A DNA stretch of 27,092 nucleotides, taken from positions 1-27,092 of IMG/VR virus record IMGVR_UViG_3300028883_000120. One strand, 5' to 3'. The DNA is from a virus. Position 1 is the first letter of the stretch, and the number at the start of each line of letters is the position of its first letter. A program made the translations under genes and the position numbers. The notes under the pieces were generated by a model. It was not told the DNA's origin. It did not search any database and saw only the letters and a list, made by a program, of their open reading frames with translations. Below, in pieces: positions 8,908 through 16,918 of this stretch.

Positions 8908-9393
8908 TTATGAGGCGGCGAAAGTTACACGCCAATGTAAAACCAGCTCCTGTCCGGTATACACCGTCTTGGCGAAAGTAGCTGAGGCCCAGGTGTTCAA
9001 AAAGGCTTGGCTTCCGGGGGAGAAGTTCTTGGCCAGGACGACTCCTTCAAAGGTCTTGTCAGCTGCAGCGGTATAGACACCGCGGAACTCTACCCAGGCC
9101 ACCGATCCGGTGCCGCCTGCGGCTTTGGCAATCGTCTGGCATCCGAGGTAGGCCGGTTCACCAGCTGCGTCATACTGCAATACGATGGTATCGAACTGGT
9201 CTCCGGTGCCGGTCTGCAGGAACTGGATGTCGCTGGAGGAGTCAGCTCCCAGCCGGGCAGCGATCAGGTTCAGCAGGTCAGAGTGGACAGTGTTGTGCAT
9301 CTCGAACTCGGAGCCTTCAATCACTTCTTTGGTGCGGGCATCACGGACATAGCCGCTCACGATACCCTGTGCTTTTATAGTCAATTCGTTCAT
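8908..9393 (-). CDS. Small beta-rich virion protein, 161 aa
   Basis: The frame opens as far up as 9486, but that part overlaps the preceding adaptor gene. ATG at 9393 has AGGAG nine bases upstream and starts four bases after the previous stop, so it is chosen. The sequence is rich in Thr, Val, Gly and aromatic residues and predicts an all-beta fold (IVSGYVRDARTKEVIEGSEF, TGQELVLHWRVTF). No cysteine cluster or catalytic motif is visible. Its place directly after the connector gene suggests a head-decoration or neck/tail protein. I do not recognise the family. Confidence 0.6.
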   Translation of the reverse strand: MNELTIKAQGIVSGYVRDARTKEVIEGSEFEMHNTVHSDLLNLIAARLGADSSSDIQFLQTGTGDQFDTIVLQYDAAGEPAYLGCQTIAKAAGGTGSVAWVEFRGVYTAAADKTFEGVVLAKNFSPGSQAFLNTWASATFAKTVYTGQELVLHWRVTFAAS

Positions 9394-9397
9394 TGGG

Positions 9398-10006
9398 TTA
9401 TGCTCCTGGTTGATTGGTAGCAATAATGGTTTTGATCTTGGCATAGGCATCATTCTGAACGGAAGCTGCCAGGGCGGCATTGCCACGCTCGGTGGACATT
9501 AATGCGGCGAAGGCCAGCTCCACTGCGATGTCGTTAATGTCTTCCGGAAGGTCGGTAACGTCAGACGTGCCACCACTCTCCGAAAGGTCTGCCGGATATG
9601 CATAGTAGTTAAAGGTGCTGGACTCTGAGGTTACCGGGAATGCATAAAACTGACCGGCCTGGATGAAGTAGTATTTGTTCTCCGTGCCAGGAGCTGTGTT
9701 CAGGTTTCTGGTCAGGTTAGGCAGAAGTACCGGATCGATCATCGTTGCTTGAACAGAGTCTATTAATGTATAGCCGGATGGATATACTTCCAGATAGTTG
9801 GAAGGTAATACACCTTTACCGGATTCGATGTTAATGTCAGCCGTGGTTAGCAGGTTAGGAAACAGCCGCTTAGGGAGAATACGAGACATCTCCCGACGGG
9901 CAGCGTTCACTTCTTTGATGATCTCAGTGTCAGCATAGCTGGTATTTGAGGTGTCAAGCTGATCTAACTTATAACGTATTCTGTTGATGGCTTGATTGGC
10001 AGTCAT
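9398..10006 (-). CDS. Head-tail adaptor (gp4/gp6-like connector), 202 aa
   Basis: ATG at 10006 is preceded by AAGGAG at eight bases, and that site lies inside the end of the upstream endonuclease gene (38-nt overlap). The N-terminal helical segment (NQAINRIRYKLDQLD), the acidic helix (DTEIIKEVNAARREM), the beta-rich middle with many Tyr residues (NKYYFIQAGQFYAFPV), and the C-terminal Ala-rich helix (VELAFAALMSTERG) followed by DAYAKIKT are the usual pattern of phage adaptor proteins that dock onto the portal. Position just after the capsid gene (once the endonuclease is ignored) supports this. The family-level call is good; the exact ring position is inference. Confidence 0.7.
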   Translation of the reverse strand: MTANQAINRIRYKLDQLDTSNTSYADTEIIKEVNAARREMSRILPKRLFPNLLTTADINIESGKGVLPSNYLEVYPSGYTLIDSVQATMIDPVLLPNLTRNLNTAPGTENKYYFIQAGQFYAFPVTSESSTFNYYAYPADLSESGGTSDVTDLPEDINDIAVELAFAALMSTERGNAALAASVQNDAYAKIKTIIATNQPGA

Positions 10007-10727
10007 TCTGTGGTCTCCTTAATTGCATCTTAGAGTAGTCCCACTTTTGACGGATAAGAGGATCGGCGGAGGTCCAGCATAAATGGTGACGCTGTTTACC
10101 GTGGATAACCCGGTCAAGAGCAGCCTGCTGCAGTCCATTCTCCTTGGCGAACTTGGTAACATTGACAACGTGGACGATGTTGCCGTCCGGGTCACAAAGG
10201 TCTGCTTCGCTGGCATTTATCATTGGCTTGCTATAGTCAAACTTGGCACGAATCTCAGGGTCGGCGACGGTCCAGCCGAGGTGATAGCGATAATCCCCTC
10301 TGAGGACTGCTTTAACGCCATTACTATTGAGTCCGTGCTTCCTGGCAAACTGGTCTATATTAACGAAGCGATGGGTCTTACCCTTCGGATCGATAAGATA
10401 GCGGTCTGTCTGTCCTTTACGCTGGCTCCCGGGTGCATAGGGAGACGACGCAGTGCGCTTGATGTTAAAGAGGTTCCCCCATTCAGCGGTATCAATCCAG
10501 AACTGTTCGATGGCATCGAGGTCTTCGGGGTTATATACTTCCTCTACTACTTCGAACTTAAAGGCTTCTCTGCCATACTTATTATAGGCTTTCTGTAGAT
10601 GATCGTTGTTATGGGTCTGCTTCCTTAACGTATACAGGTGATCCTTGCGTCGCTGCATAAAGTCAACAGTCTGACCAATGTATCGTCTGCCGTTTGCTTC
10701 ACAGGTGATTTGGTAAATGCCGGTCAT
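9969..10727 (-). CDS. GIY-YIG homing endonuclease (first copy), 252 aa
   Basis: The frame extends to a GTG at 10748, but that codon lies in a stem-loop. The ATG at 10727 begins the domain exactly (MTGIYQITCEANGRRYIG) and is preferred. GIY is at residues 3-5 and YIG at 16-18, followed by the Arg-containing helix (QRRKDHLYTLRKQ), a KYGREAFKFEVVE strand and a catalytic-type Glu (DAIEQFW). The C-terminal half holds two copies of a roughly 60-residue NUMOD1-like module, each with an 'FAxxxGL' helix-turn-helix and ending (A)DPxIRxKxDYSK. It is inserted between the major capsid gene and the adaptor gene, and its last codons (MQLRRP) contain the adaptor gene's ribosome binding site. Confidence 0.9.
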   Translation of the reverse strand: MTGIYQITCEANGRRYIGQTVDFMQRRKDHLYTLRKQTHNNDHLQKAYNKYGREAFKFEVVEEVYNPEDLDAIEQFWIDTAEWGNLFNIKRTASSPYAPGSQRKGQTDRYLIDPKGKTHRFVNIDQFARKHGLNSNGVKAVLRGDYRYHLGWTVADPEIRAKFDYSKPMINASEADLCDPDGNIVHVVNVTKFAKENGLQQAALDRVIHGKQRHHLCWTSADPLIRQKWDYSKMQLRRPQNDCQSSHQQNTL

Positions 10728-10746
10728 ATTCTTATCCGTAATATAC

Positions 10747-10777
10747 ACACAGGGCCTGCGTGGTACAAGCCCTGTGT
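10747..10777 (-). terminator. Stem-loop just downstream of the capsid gene (possible attenuator)
   Basis: Nine-base-pair perfect stem (ACACAGGGC with GCCCTGTGT) and a 13-nt loop, 18 nt past the capsid stop. There is no clear U-run after it (GTATATTA), so it may be a weak terminator or an mRNA 3'-end stabiliser that lets capsid mRNA accumulate relative to the endonuclease behind it. Confidence 0.55.
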
Positions 10778-10794
10778 TAGTTTATTGGTGACTC

Positions 10795-11754
10795 TTAGGA
10801 GTCATTTCCCAGGTTTGTGTACCCGCCGTGATTCCGCGAGGCGCTGCAAGCCAGATTGCCCATCCAGAACAACTGGGCGACTTTACCGTCACGGTCTGCG
10901 GGTTTCACGAACTCGGACAGCGAGATATTCCGGGTCGCGTGTTCGATCAACTGCAGGTAATCTTCATTGATGAAGTAGCAGGCGTAATCCGGTGCCATAC
11001 TGTCCGGAACCACAGTGACGCCCTGAATCTTGATAGACTCAAAGCCCAGGTCGGCCAGTTTGGGATCCATAAAGCGCTGCTTTTCATCCAGGATGTCGGC
11101 CAACAGGTCGAACAGGTCGTCGGTCATTATGATCAACGTGGGGCGTTCGTTGTTGATCTTACAGGCCGAGATGCCCGCACGGAGCAGTTTCGGGAAGTAA
11201 GTAGCCGCAGTGGAGTCTTCCAGGTTGGCGGTAGTGCGTTTGGTTGCATCCACCAGGCTGGCTTTCCACCAGGTGTAGGTGCCACGGGCGATGCCGCCGT
11301 AGGTATTGTCGTCATCGATGATGACCGGCAAACCGTCGATACCGGTGGTGTCGGTGCCGTCGTTGTAGATACCGCTGGACAGATCGTGTTTCAGATCGTT
11401 CTTGGCAGCTTCAACTTTGGTTTCGACCAGCTTCACAATGGCGTTGTCGCCACTGATCTTGGCCTCTTCCTCACCGTCGATGGTCAGGTTGGCATAGTAC
11501 TGACGCCAATCATACTCGGCAGCGGTGTGCTGTTTGTAGTTGGTGTTGATGGTGAACTGGCTGAATCCGCTGTAGGAGCCGGAGTTACCTTCCGAATAAC
11601 GGAGGGATTTGACAATCTTGGAACCGCCATTCTGTTTGTCAGAGCGTTCCCGCAGCCGGGCCAGAACCGGGCTGGATGTGAAGATGTTGTCGACGACGCC
11701 AGGAAGGTAATTCTTCTTGACGAGGGCTTCGATAGAGGTGTAATTCAGTGCCAC
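10795..11754 (-). CDS. Major capsid protein, 319 aa
   Basis: It forms the icosahedral head shell (HK97-type fold expected). The start is a GTG at 11754 with GGAG nine bases upstream, and the translation reads MALNYTSIEALVKKNYLPGV. N-terminal positively charged helix (about 30-50), a long beta/E-loop-like region with alternating Tyr/Ser/Thr, central NLTIDGEEEAKISGDNAIV, the common capsid segment GLPVIIDDDNTYGGI near 140-155, and an Ala/Leu domain (IIMTDDLFDLLADIL) toward the C-terminus are all seen. It directly follows an acidic scaffolding gene and precedes the connector, the standard order. The GTG start is unusual for such a highly made protein. Confidence 0.85.
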   Translation of the reverse strand: MALNYTSIEALVKKNYLPGVVDNIFTSSPVLARLRERSDKQNGGSKIVKSLRYSEGNSGSYSGFSQFTINTNYKQHTAAEYDWRQYYANLTIDGEEEAKISGDNAIVKLVETKVEAAKNDLKHDLSSGIYNDGTDTTGIDGLPVIIDDDNTYGGIARGTYTWWKASLVDATKRTTANLEDSTAATYFPKLLRAGISACKINNERPTLIIMTDDLFDLLADILDEKQRFMDPKLADLGFESIKIQGVTVVPDSMAPDYACYFINEDYLQLIEHATRNISLSEFVKPADRDGKVAQLFWMGNLACSASRNHGGYTNLGNDS

Positions 11755-11786
11755 GTTAGTGTTCTCCTTACAAAGATAGGCTCCCC

Positions 11787-12632
11787 TTAATCAAGGGTGA
11801 GCTGGATATTATTGTCTTTAATATCCTGCAAGGTGCGTTGGCTGGCCTCCCGTATTGTCTTGGGCGGCCCCTGTTCCAGGTTCTGAACACCGACACCATT
11901 GGTAGGCATCGTCACCGAAGCGTTCTGCTGTCTGGTATGGGTAGCTCCCATCTCCTTGAGCAGGTCCTGACGGATCTGTTCCCGAAGGGTTGCTTCATCC
12001 AGTTGGTCGGCACGCATCAGTTTGAACGCCTTATCGAGGTCGGGTTCATTATGCTTTAAGGCAAAGTCGATGACCTGCTCTGCACTGAACTTGTCGCCGT
12101 ATTTACCTTGCAGGTCAGCAATCTGTTGGGTGAGTTGCTGTTCGGCCTGTTGGCCTTTAACAAACTCCATTACCGTATTCAGTTGCTGTTCGAGCTGCTG
12201 TACTTTGGGGTCAGTTGCTTCATTGCCGGCGTCACCTTGTCCGTCTCCGGGTGGCGTTGCCTGGTTCTGGTAGAACTGGAGTGCCTCGTCCATCTTCCAG
12301 CCGGTGAGTTGTTCGAAGTCAGCGATCTGCTTGCGCACAGCAGCAATCTCCTGGGTCTTTGAGGTGTAATCCTTATGCATCATAAAGCCGGATTGCAGCT
12401 CTTCCAGGGTGACTTCGACTTCTTCACCATTGACCTTGACGGTGTACTTGGGTTGCTCGGTTTGAGTCCCGTCGTTACCATCGATAGTGGGATCATTGGT
12501 AGTGGGGTCAGCGTCAGCAGTATTAGGATCAGTCTCCGCGGCGGCAGTCTGATCAGTTGGGGTGTTGTCGGTATCGGTGCCTTGCTCGGTGATTTCGAGT
12601 GGTCCAATCCCTTCGAGATTCAAGTTATCCAT
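11787..12632 (-). CDS. Capsid scaffolding protein, 281 aa
   Basis: ATG at 12632 is preceded by a strong GGAGG eight to nine bases upstream. The first 60 residues are extremely acidic and Asp/Thr-rich. They are followed by KYTVKVNGEEVEVTLEEL and a long helical, Gln-rich coiled-coil body (about 95-215), then a polar tail. This is the pattern of phage scaffolding/capsid-assembly proteins, which guide the capsid protein into a procapsid and are then lost. The gene sits between portal and capsid genes, as in most phages of this type. It has its own 137-nt upstream gap, possibly holding a promoter. No protease motif is seen. Confidence 0.8.
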   Translation of the reverse strand: MDNLNLEGIGPLEITEQGTDTDNTPTDQTAAAETDPNTADADPTTNDPTIDGNDGTQTEQPKYTVKVNGEEVEVTLEELQSGFMMHKDYTSKTQEIAAVRKQIADFEQLTGWKMDEALQFYQNQATPPGDGQGDAGNEATDPKVQQLEQQLNTVMEFVKGQQAEQQLTQQIADLQGKYGDKFSAEQVIDFALKHNEPDLDKAFKLMRADQLDEATLREQIRQDLLKEMGATHTRQQNASVTMPTNGVGVQNLEQGPPKTIREASQRTLQDIKDNNIQLTLD

Positions 12633-12769
12633 TCGTGTTTCCTCCTGGGACTCCGGTGGGGGTTGGTCCCGGTTAGTGGCAGGAGGCGCACCCGGTATGT
12701 CGGGAACACCCCCTATATAATAGGTTCAGTTTGAGGGTTTTTATGCAAAGACCCTTTGATAGCTGTCAG
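12633..12769 (-). promoter_or_regulatory. Capsid-block leader with stem-loop; possible internal promoter
   Basis: This is the longest gap in the late operon between terminase and the left edge. A 7-bp perfect hairpin (GATAGCT, loop of 3, AGCTATC; 12758-12774) overlaps the stop codon of the 106-aa gene. On the minus strand a TATTAT/TATATA box follows about 30 nt later, but no good -35 is present at normal spacing. The region may separate expression of scaffold and capsid from the portal genes. The promoter is only a possibility. Confidence 0.3.
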
Positions 12770-13090
12770 CTATCTACCCTGCTTCTCTCTCCAGTGGTTA
12801 TTGAAGGCGCGGTATAGCTCGATGGCTTTGTCACGGTCCAGATTGAGAACCTTCTGCAGCCAGGCCACACCCTGCATTGGTCCCTGGCGGAGCTTGCGGC
12901 GCTCTATCGCCCAGGCGGTGAGCATTATCTGTTCGAAGTCATAACGCATTGACTTGCGGATCTTGACGATGGCGTCGGCTTTGAGGGGGTCTTGGGTGTC
13001 GGGCGCTTCAGAAGTGGGAGCTTCAGCGGCGCCCGTTTCAAGAGGGGACTGCTCCACTGGTTCCGGGGAAGTGTTAGGCTTATTGCTCAT
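12770..13090 (-). CDS. Unknown phage protein between portal and scaffold, 106 aa
   Basis: ATG at 13090 lies 11 nt inside the portal gene's end and has GGAG nine bases upstream. The first 40 residues are disordered and rich in Pro, Glu, Ser and Thr. Residues about 42-104 are a compact, basic helical segment (RYDFEQIMLTAWAIERRKLR, VAWLQKVLNLDRDKAIELY). This could be a small helical DNA-binding or assembly domain. I do not recognise the family. Coupling to the portal gene suggests a packaging or procapsid role, but nothing in the sequence shows it directly. Confidence 0.6.
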   Translation of the reverse strand: MSNKPNTSPEPVEQSPLETGAAEAPTSEAPDTQDPLKADAIVKIRKSMRYDFEQIMLTAWAIERRKLRQGPMQGVAWLQKVLNLDRDKAIELYRAFNNHWREKQGR

Positions 13091-14744
13091 AGGTTAGTTC
13101 TCCTTGGTTGAATTGTTGTTCGATACCAGCCAGGTTCTGTGCCAGCTGTTCTTCGGATTGCTGCTGGTTGGCGGCGACTGCCTGAGTCTGGGCTGCGGCT
13201 TCCTGCTCCCGTTTCTTGATGATCAGTTTGACCTCGGGTATGTCTACAAGGTCGAGGGCTACATCCGGTGGGATGATGCCAACTTGAACCAGACGGATAG
13301 CCATTTCCAGTTTCCCTGCCCGGTTGGTTGGAAGCGTACTGCCGGATCTCACCCGAATGTTATAGCGGGTGTCCAGCGTCAGGTCGTCGGCACGCAGGTA
13401 TTGGACTTCCTCACCGTCGCCCAGGATGGCGAACAGTTTGGTGGGCTCATATAGCTGAAGCATATCAACTGCCATAGTGGCGCTGCGTTTCAGGAACCGT
13501 TCCCAGGAGCGGGAGGTTTTCCGGACCCGGATGTTGACCGATTCCATTATTGTCTGGATGGCCACACCGGAAGGGTCGCCCTTGGGGATAACCCCGCGGC
13601 CCACCTCCTGCAGACCGGATAGCAGGTTTACCCAGAACAGCGAATCCTGCATATCGGCTACCACCTGCTGCGGCATCGGGCGTCCGTAGTCTGCCCAGAT
13701 GGCGTCCTTGGGGCTGCCCTGTACCGGTATAACTTCCCGGGCTTTGCCCTTGATCTTCTTCCATTCCGGGATCTTATTGACATCGACACCCAGCCGGCCG
13801 TTGGCCAGCAGGTCGGTGTTGTCCTGTATCTGGTTCTTACGCTTGTTGATCATCTTGGAGGGATCGATCAGGAATTCCACCTCACCGATACCCCAGAAGC
13901 CTTCGTCCGGTGTGTAGTCGAACTTGACAAATGGGCGTCCTTTGATGGGCAGGGGATTGGGGCCGTCCCACAGCAGGGCTTTGCCGGCGGTAATGGTCAG
14001 CCGACCGTTGGGGTATTGGTCAACATCGTCGTCATAGGTCCAGGCGAACAGCACCAGGGCCATATCGCTGACATCTTTCACAGAGTCGGAGGAACCATCA
14101 CCAGCCTCGGTAATACCGGGTTTGTCTTCTGCCCGGTTGTAGGCAATGGACTCCAGCAGTTTGGTGTCAGCCTTGACATCAACGCCCTTCCAGCGGCGGC
14201 GGATTTCATACAGCGGAACCGCATCAGCGATGATGAGGTATTTACCGTCTTCGACATCGCGTGCACCGGGGGCCGGGAATATCTTGAAGGGATCGGTGCG
14301 CTCAAAGCCGACCTCACCTTCGTTACCGTCCCAGAAGTACATACCGAAACCGGAGCCGTAGATAGCGGCGTCCTGTTTGATCAGCTCTTCCTGTTCTTCC
14401 ATCTCGGTGATGTCCCGGATGTAGTCGGAGACGATAGACTGCACCGCATCGGCGGTATGGGGATCCTGCTCTCCGTCCTGGGGATAGAACACAAAGCCGG
14501 GGCGGCTGTCAGACAGCAGGGCAACCTTCTGTTCCACGGTGGCGAAGATGATGTTGATCAGCTCACGGGAGCGGCCGCCTTTGGTCTGCACCCGTTCCAG
14601 TCCCCGCCAGTGGCGGTAGTAAGTGAGCCATTGTTTATGGCGGCGTTCCTTGGCACGCTTCGATACTTCGAAGTAGCCGTTGATGCGTTTAACCAACTCC
14701 TCCGGGGATTCGGGCAGCTGGGTGTTTTGGATTTGCTCGTTCAT
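13080..14744 (-). CDS. Portal protein, 554 aa
   Basis: It forms the dodecameric ring at one capsid vertex through which DNA is packaged and ejected. ATG at 14744 overlaps the upstream stop (TAATG). Typical portal features are visible: an N-terminal basic helix (AKERRHKQWLTYYRHWRG), the clip/wing region with VEQKVALLSDSRPGFVF, DAAIYGSGFGMYFWDG, and the long central WGIGEVEFLIDPSKMINKRKN segment. A helical crown-like C-terminus is rich in Gln (about 515-545). Length falls in the usual 500-750 range. It lies between terminase and scaffold genes, as expected. Confidence 0.85.
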   Translation of the reverse strand: MNEQIQNTQLPESPEELVKRINGYFEVSKRAKERRHKQWLTYYRHWRGLERVQTKGGRSRELINIIFATVEQKVALLSDSRPGFVFYPQDGEQDPHTADAVQSIVSDYIRDITEMEEQEELIKQDAAIYGSGFGMYFWDGNEGEVGFERTDPFKIFPAPGARDVEDGKYLIIADAVPLYEIRRRWKGVDVKADTKLLESIAYNRAEDKPGITEAGDGSSDSVKDVSDMALVLFAWTYDDDVDQYPNGRLTITAGKALLWDGPNPLPIKGRPFVKFDYTPDEGFWGIGEVEFLIDPSKMINKRKNQIQDNTDLLANGRLGVDVNKIPEWKKIKGKAREVIPVQGSPKDAIWADYGRPMPQQVVADMQDSLFWVNLLSGLQEVGRGVIPKGDPSGVAIQTIMESVNIRVRKTSRSWERFLKRSATMAVDMLQLYEPTKLFAILGDGEEVQYLRADDLTLDTRYNIRVRSGSTLPTNRAGKLEMAIRLVQVGIIPPDVALDLVDIPEVKLIIKKREQEAAAQTQAVAANQQQSEEQLAQNLAGIEQQFNQGELTYEQ

Positions 14745-14953
14745 TAGTCGATCTCCTTAGTGTCTTCGGTTGGGACAGCGTCCAGGTCAATCGGACTCAT
14801 ATCCGTGGGGGCAGCTTCACCGAACTCTACGTTGGTGATGAAGCCGACCAGTTTGATTATGACATTCTGTTGTCGATGTATCGTCCGTTGCTGTACAAAG
14901 ATGGCGTAGGCCAGGGCGGCAAAGGCGATAAGGGTTCCGATCAGTTCATACAT
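14744..14953 (-). CDS. Small single-pass membrane protein, 69 aa
   Basis: The ATG at 14953 is chosen because GGAG lies eight bases upstream. A frame from 14986 would overlap the terminase stop and add 11 Pro-rich residues. Residues about 2-20 (YELIGTLIAFAALAYAIFV) form one hydrophobic transmembrane helix, followed by a basic QQRTIHRQQ and an acidic C-terminal tail. It could be a holin-like, spanin-like or packaging-associated membrane protein. Its place between terminase and portal does not favour lysis, and no lysin is visible in the window. Its stop overlaps the portal start, so it is translationally coupled. Confidence 0.6.
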   Translation of the reverse strand: MYELIGTLIAFAALAYAIFVQQRTIHRQQNVIIKLVGFITNVEFGEAAPTDMSPIDLDAVPTEDTKEID

Positions 14954-14979
14954 TGGTGGGTTCTCCATTGGTGGTTGGT

Positions 14980-16350
14980 TTACCATTCTTCGTCGGCATC
15001 GCTCTCGATGGCTTCGTAGTAAGATTCAGGGAGCAGTAGGCCACTGCGCTCATTCATCCGGCGGGTGGATTCAGCCAGCTGTGTCTTGGGGTCGTCGCTG
15101 CGGCGATGATCTGCGAAAGAAGTTGGTGCAAGATTATGCTCAATGATGTAAGAACATCCATAGCGTAAGGCGTCACAACCGTGATCGTCCTTCTTTACCG
15201 GGCGCTCCGGTGCATTGACATCACGGTGGACCGGTATATCCTGGTAACGATAGTCCTGGATCTCGGATACTAGGTTCTCCATTGTCTTGAAGATGTAGAG
15301 CCGGTCGTGTTGCAGCAGCTCTTTGACTTTGTTAATACCCCAGGCCACCGAGTTGTTGGCCTTGATCAGGGGCAGGCGTTCCTTACCGGACATAAACTCA
15401 TCGGCGATGGAACGTCCGTCACCATCGGCAGCCCGCCACATCGATGGGTCAGCGGCGGTTACCTGTATCCTGGCGTGTCCGGTCTTGGCGTGAACGACCG
15501 TCTTGTGCTGGCTGACGGTCAGCTTGGCGGCGTAGTGTTCGTCGTAGGCATAGACCTTACCGGTATCGGGATCGATGGCCAGCCAGACGACAGCGGTGGG
15601 GTTGGTGTATCCGTAGTCCATCCCCCGCAGGCGGGTCCAGGAGGGTGGAATAGGAAAGGGTTTGATGATATGTTTATCGTAGTCCAGCTCTTCGTAGATG
15701 ATACCGGCGGCAGCATCCCAGGAGCCGAAGACATAACGCTTCACCCAGGGCTCGGGATAGTTGTCGATGAGGGACTGGACGTAATCAGCCGGCAGGTAAG
15801 GATTGTCCTGAGTGGCTGACTGAACGATATGATAGTCCTTGTTCTTGGCGGCATCGCGTATCCACCTGGTCCAGACCCACGAGTGTCCATTAGGATTGGT
15901 GCAGGCGAACATCTTTCTCGGACTGTTCTTCTGGCGAAGGCGGCCCTGCAGCTCCAGCCACATTGATTCGGATACCTCTGACAGCTCATCGATAGCGATC
16001 CAGCCCAGGTTGGTACCCCGGCGCTTCTGCAGGTTATCCAGATTCCTGAATAGAATGATGCTACCGTTCCACAGGGTCAGGTGATAGTTGGACTTATTGA
16101 AGTTGCGAATCAGTTCCGGCGGGCAGATGTCGAAGAACTCCTTCATCGTGGTGTCCATCAGCTCCCGGTAGGACTGACGGGCAATCATACCGGTGGTGCC
16201 GGGGTATTCCAGCGCATAGAGCAATGCTTCATACGCCAGGGCGGTGGTCTTCCCGCTGCCGAATCCACCACTGTAAAGCTTAAACTTCGCAGGGGACCGG
16301 TGAAAGGCGGCCTGTTTGGGGAAAGGTGTGTAATCTAATTCGATCTTCAT
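14980..16350 (-). CDS. Terminase large subunit, 456 aa
   Basis: This is the DNA-packaging motor ATPase and concatemer-cutting nuclease. ATPase domain: Walker A GGFGSGKTT at residues 28-36, Walker B WIAIDE at 117-122 with the catalytic Glu, and coupling motif TNPNG at 151-155. Nuclease domain (RNase H-like): GMDYGYTNPTAVVW with Asp at about 245, Asp at about 301 (AADPSMW), and a late acidic pair in KKDDHGCDALRYG. The gene follows the small subunit by 12 nt and is followed by the membrane and portal genes. Length is typical. The packaging strategy (headful or cohesive ends) cannot be read from this sequence. Confidence 0.93.
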   Translation of the reverse strand: MKIELDYTPFPKQAAFHRSPAKFKLYSGGFGSGKTTALAYEALLYALEYPGTTGMIARQSYRELMDTTMKEFFDICPPELIRNFNKSNYHLTLWNGSIILFRNLDNLQKRRGTNLGWIAIDELSEVSESMWLELQGRLRQKNSPRKMFACTNPNGHSWVWTRWIRDAAKNKDYHIVQSATQDNPYLPADYVQSLIDNYPEPWVKRYVFGSWDAAAGIIYEELDYDKHIIKPFPIPPSWTRLRGMDYGYTNPTAVVWLAIDPDTGKVYAYDEHYAAKLTVSQHKTVVHAKTGHARIQVTAADPSMWRAADGDGRSIADEFMSGKERLPLIKANNSVAWGINKVKELLQHDRLYIFKTMENLVSEIQDYRYQDIPVHRDVNAPERPVKKDDHGCDALRYGCSYIIEHNLAPTSFADHRRSDDPKTQLAESTRRMNERSGLLLPESYYEAIESDADEEW

Positions 16351-16361
16351 CTAATCAATGT

Positions 16362-16757
16362 CTACTTATCAGTGTCGTCAGGGCGTGGTATCGAATGTTC
16401 GATGATGATATTCACATCGGCGTGGTTCTCTTCCTTGATCTTATGCTCCAGCTCGAAGGCCAGGCGCAGGGCGGACACGTCCCCGGCTCTGCACTTATCG
16501 TCAAGTGCAGAAAACCAGAACGGCATCGCTCTGTTGAATATGAACTGCTGGGCGAAGTCGTTGATCAGGTTGCCATACTGGATGCGCAGCCTGCTGATAT
16601 AGGACGTGGAGCGCTTCACCTCAGCGGAGAAGTCTTTCCAGGTCTGCAGCGGGTCCTTGTAGGCGATGCGTTCCAGCAGGGTAATGGTGATATCGGTAAG
16701 CCCGTATTCTCTACATTTGAGAACCCATTCGTCGTACTTTGTCTTGATGTCTGCCAT
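16362..16757 (-). CDS. Terminase small subunit, 131 aa
   Basis: DNA-recognition partner of the terminase, expected to bind the packaging site. It lies 12 nt ahead of the large subunit, with AAGGA ahead of the ATG at 16757. Residues about 8-65 form helices with a turn consistent with a helix-turn-helix (DPLQTWKDFSAEVKRSTSYISRLR). A middle helical segment (about 66-110) could drive oligomerisation. The C-terminus is acidic and flexible (NIIIEHSIPRPDD). The call rests mainly on position and size with a plausible HTH, since small terminases are poorly conserved. Confidence 0.75.
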   Translation of the reverse strand: MADIKTKYDEWVLKCREYGLTDITITLLERIAYKDPLQTWKDFSAEVKRSTSYISRLRIQYGNLINDFAQQFIFNRAMPFWFSALDDKCRAGDVSALRLAFELEHKIKEENHADVNIIIEHSIPRPDDTDK

Positions 16758-16768
16758 AACGGTATTCC

Positions 16769-16918
16769 TTACTTTAGCTTAATTCGATAGATGTCGGCCA
16801 CCATCCGGATATACCAGGGCGGTTGTTTCTCCGGAAAGGGGACGGTGGTCAGCTTGCGGAGAGCTGCCTGCTGCTGTTTGGCGTCTTCAATCAGTTGCTT
16901 CTGCTTCTGGTCTTCCAT
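16769..16918 (-). CDS. Small Gln/Lys-rich phage protein, 49 aa
   Basis: ATG at 16918 overlaps the stop of the upstream gene by one base (TGATG), and the TAA ends 11 nt before the terminase small-subunit start. The N-terminal half is a charged Gln/Lys helix (QKQKQLIEDAKQQQ), the second half Pro/Trp-containing and basic (PWYIRMVADIYRIKLK). The junctions suggest it is translated. Function unknown. Confidence 0.6.
   Translation of the reverse strand: MEDQKQKQLIEDAKQQQAALRKLTTVPFPEKQPPWYIRMVADIYRIKLK

Noticed and set aside
10828-11790. 320-codon plus-strand frame opposite the capsid gene
   Set aside because: Antisense shadow of the capsid gene with no family-like sequence and a weak start. The same holds for long plus-strand frames at 3278-3892, 4248-4775, 5262-5945, 6558-7235 and 14016-14747.
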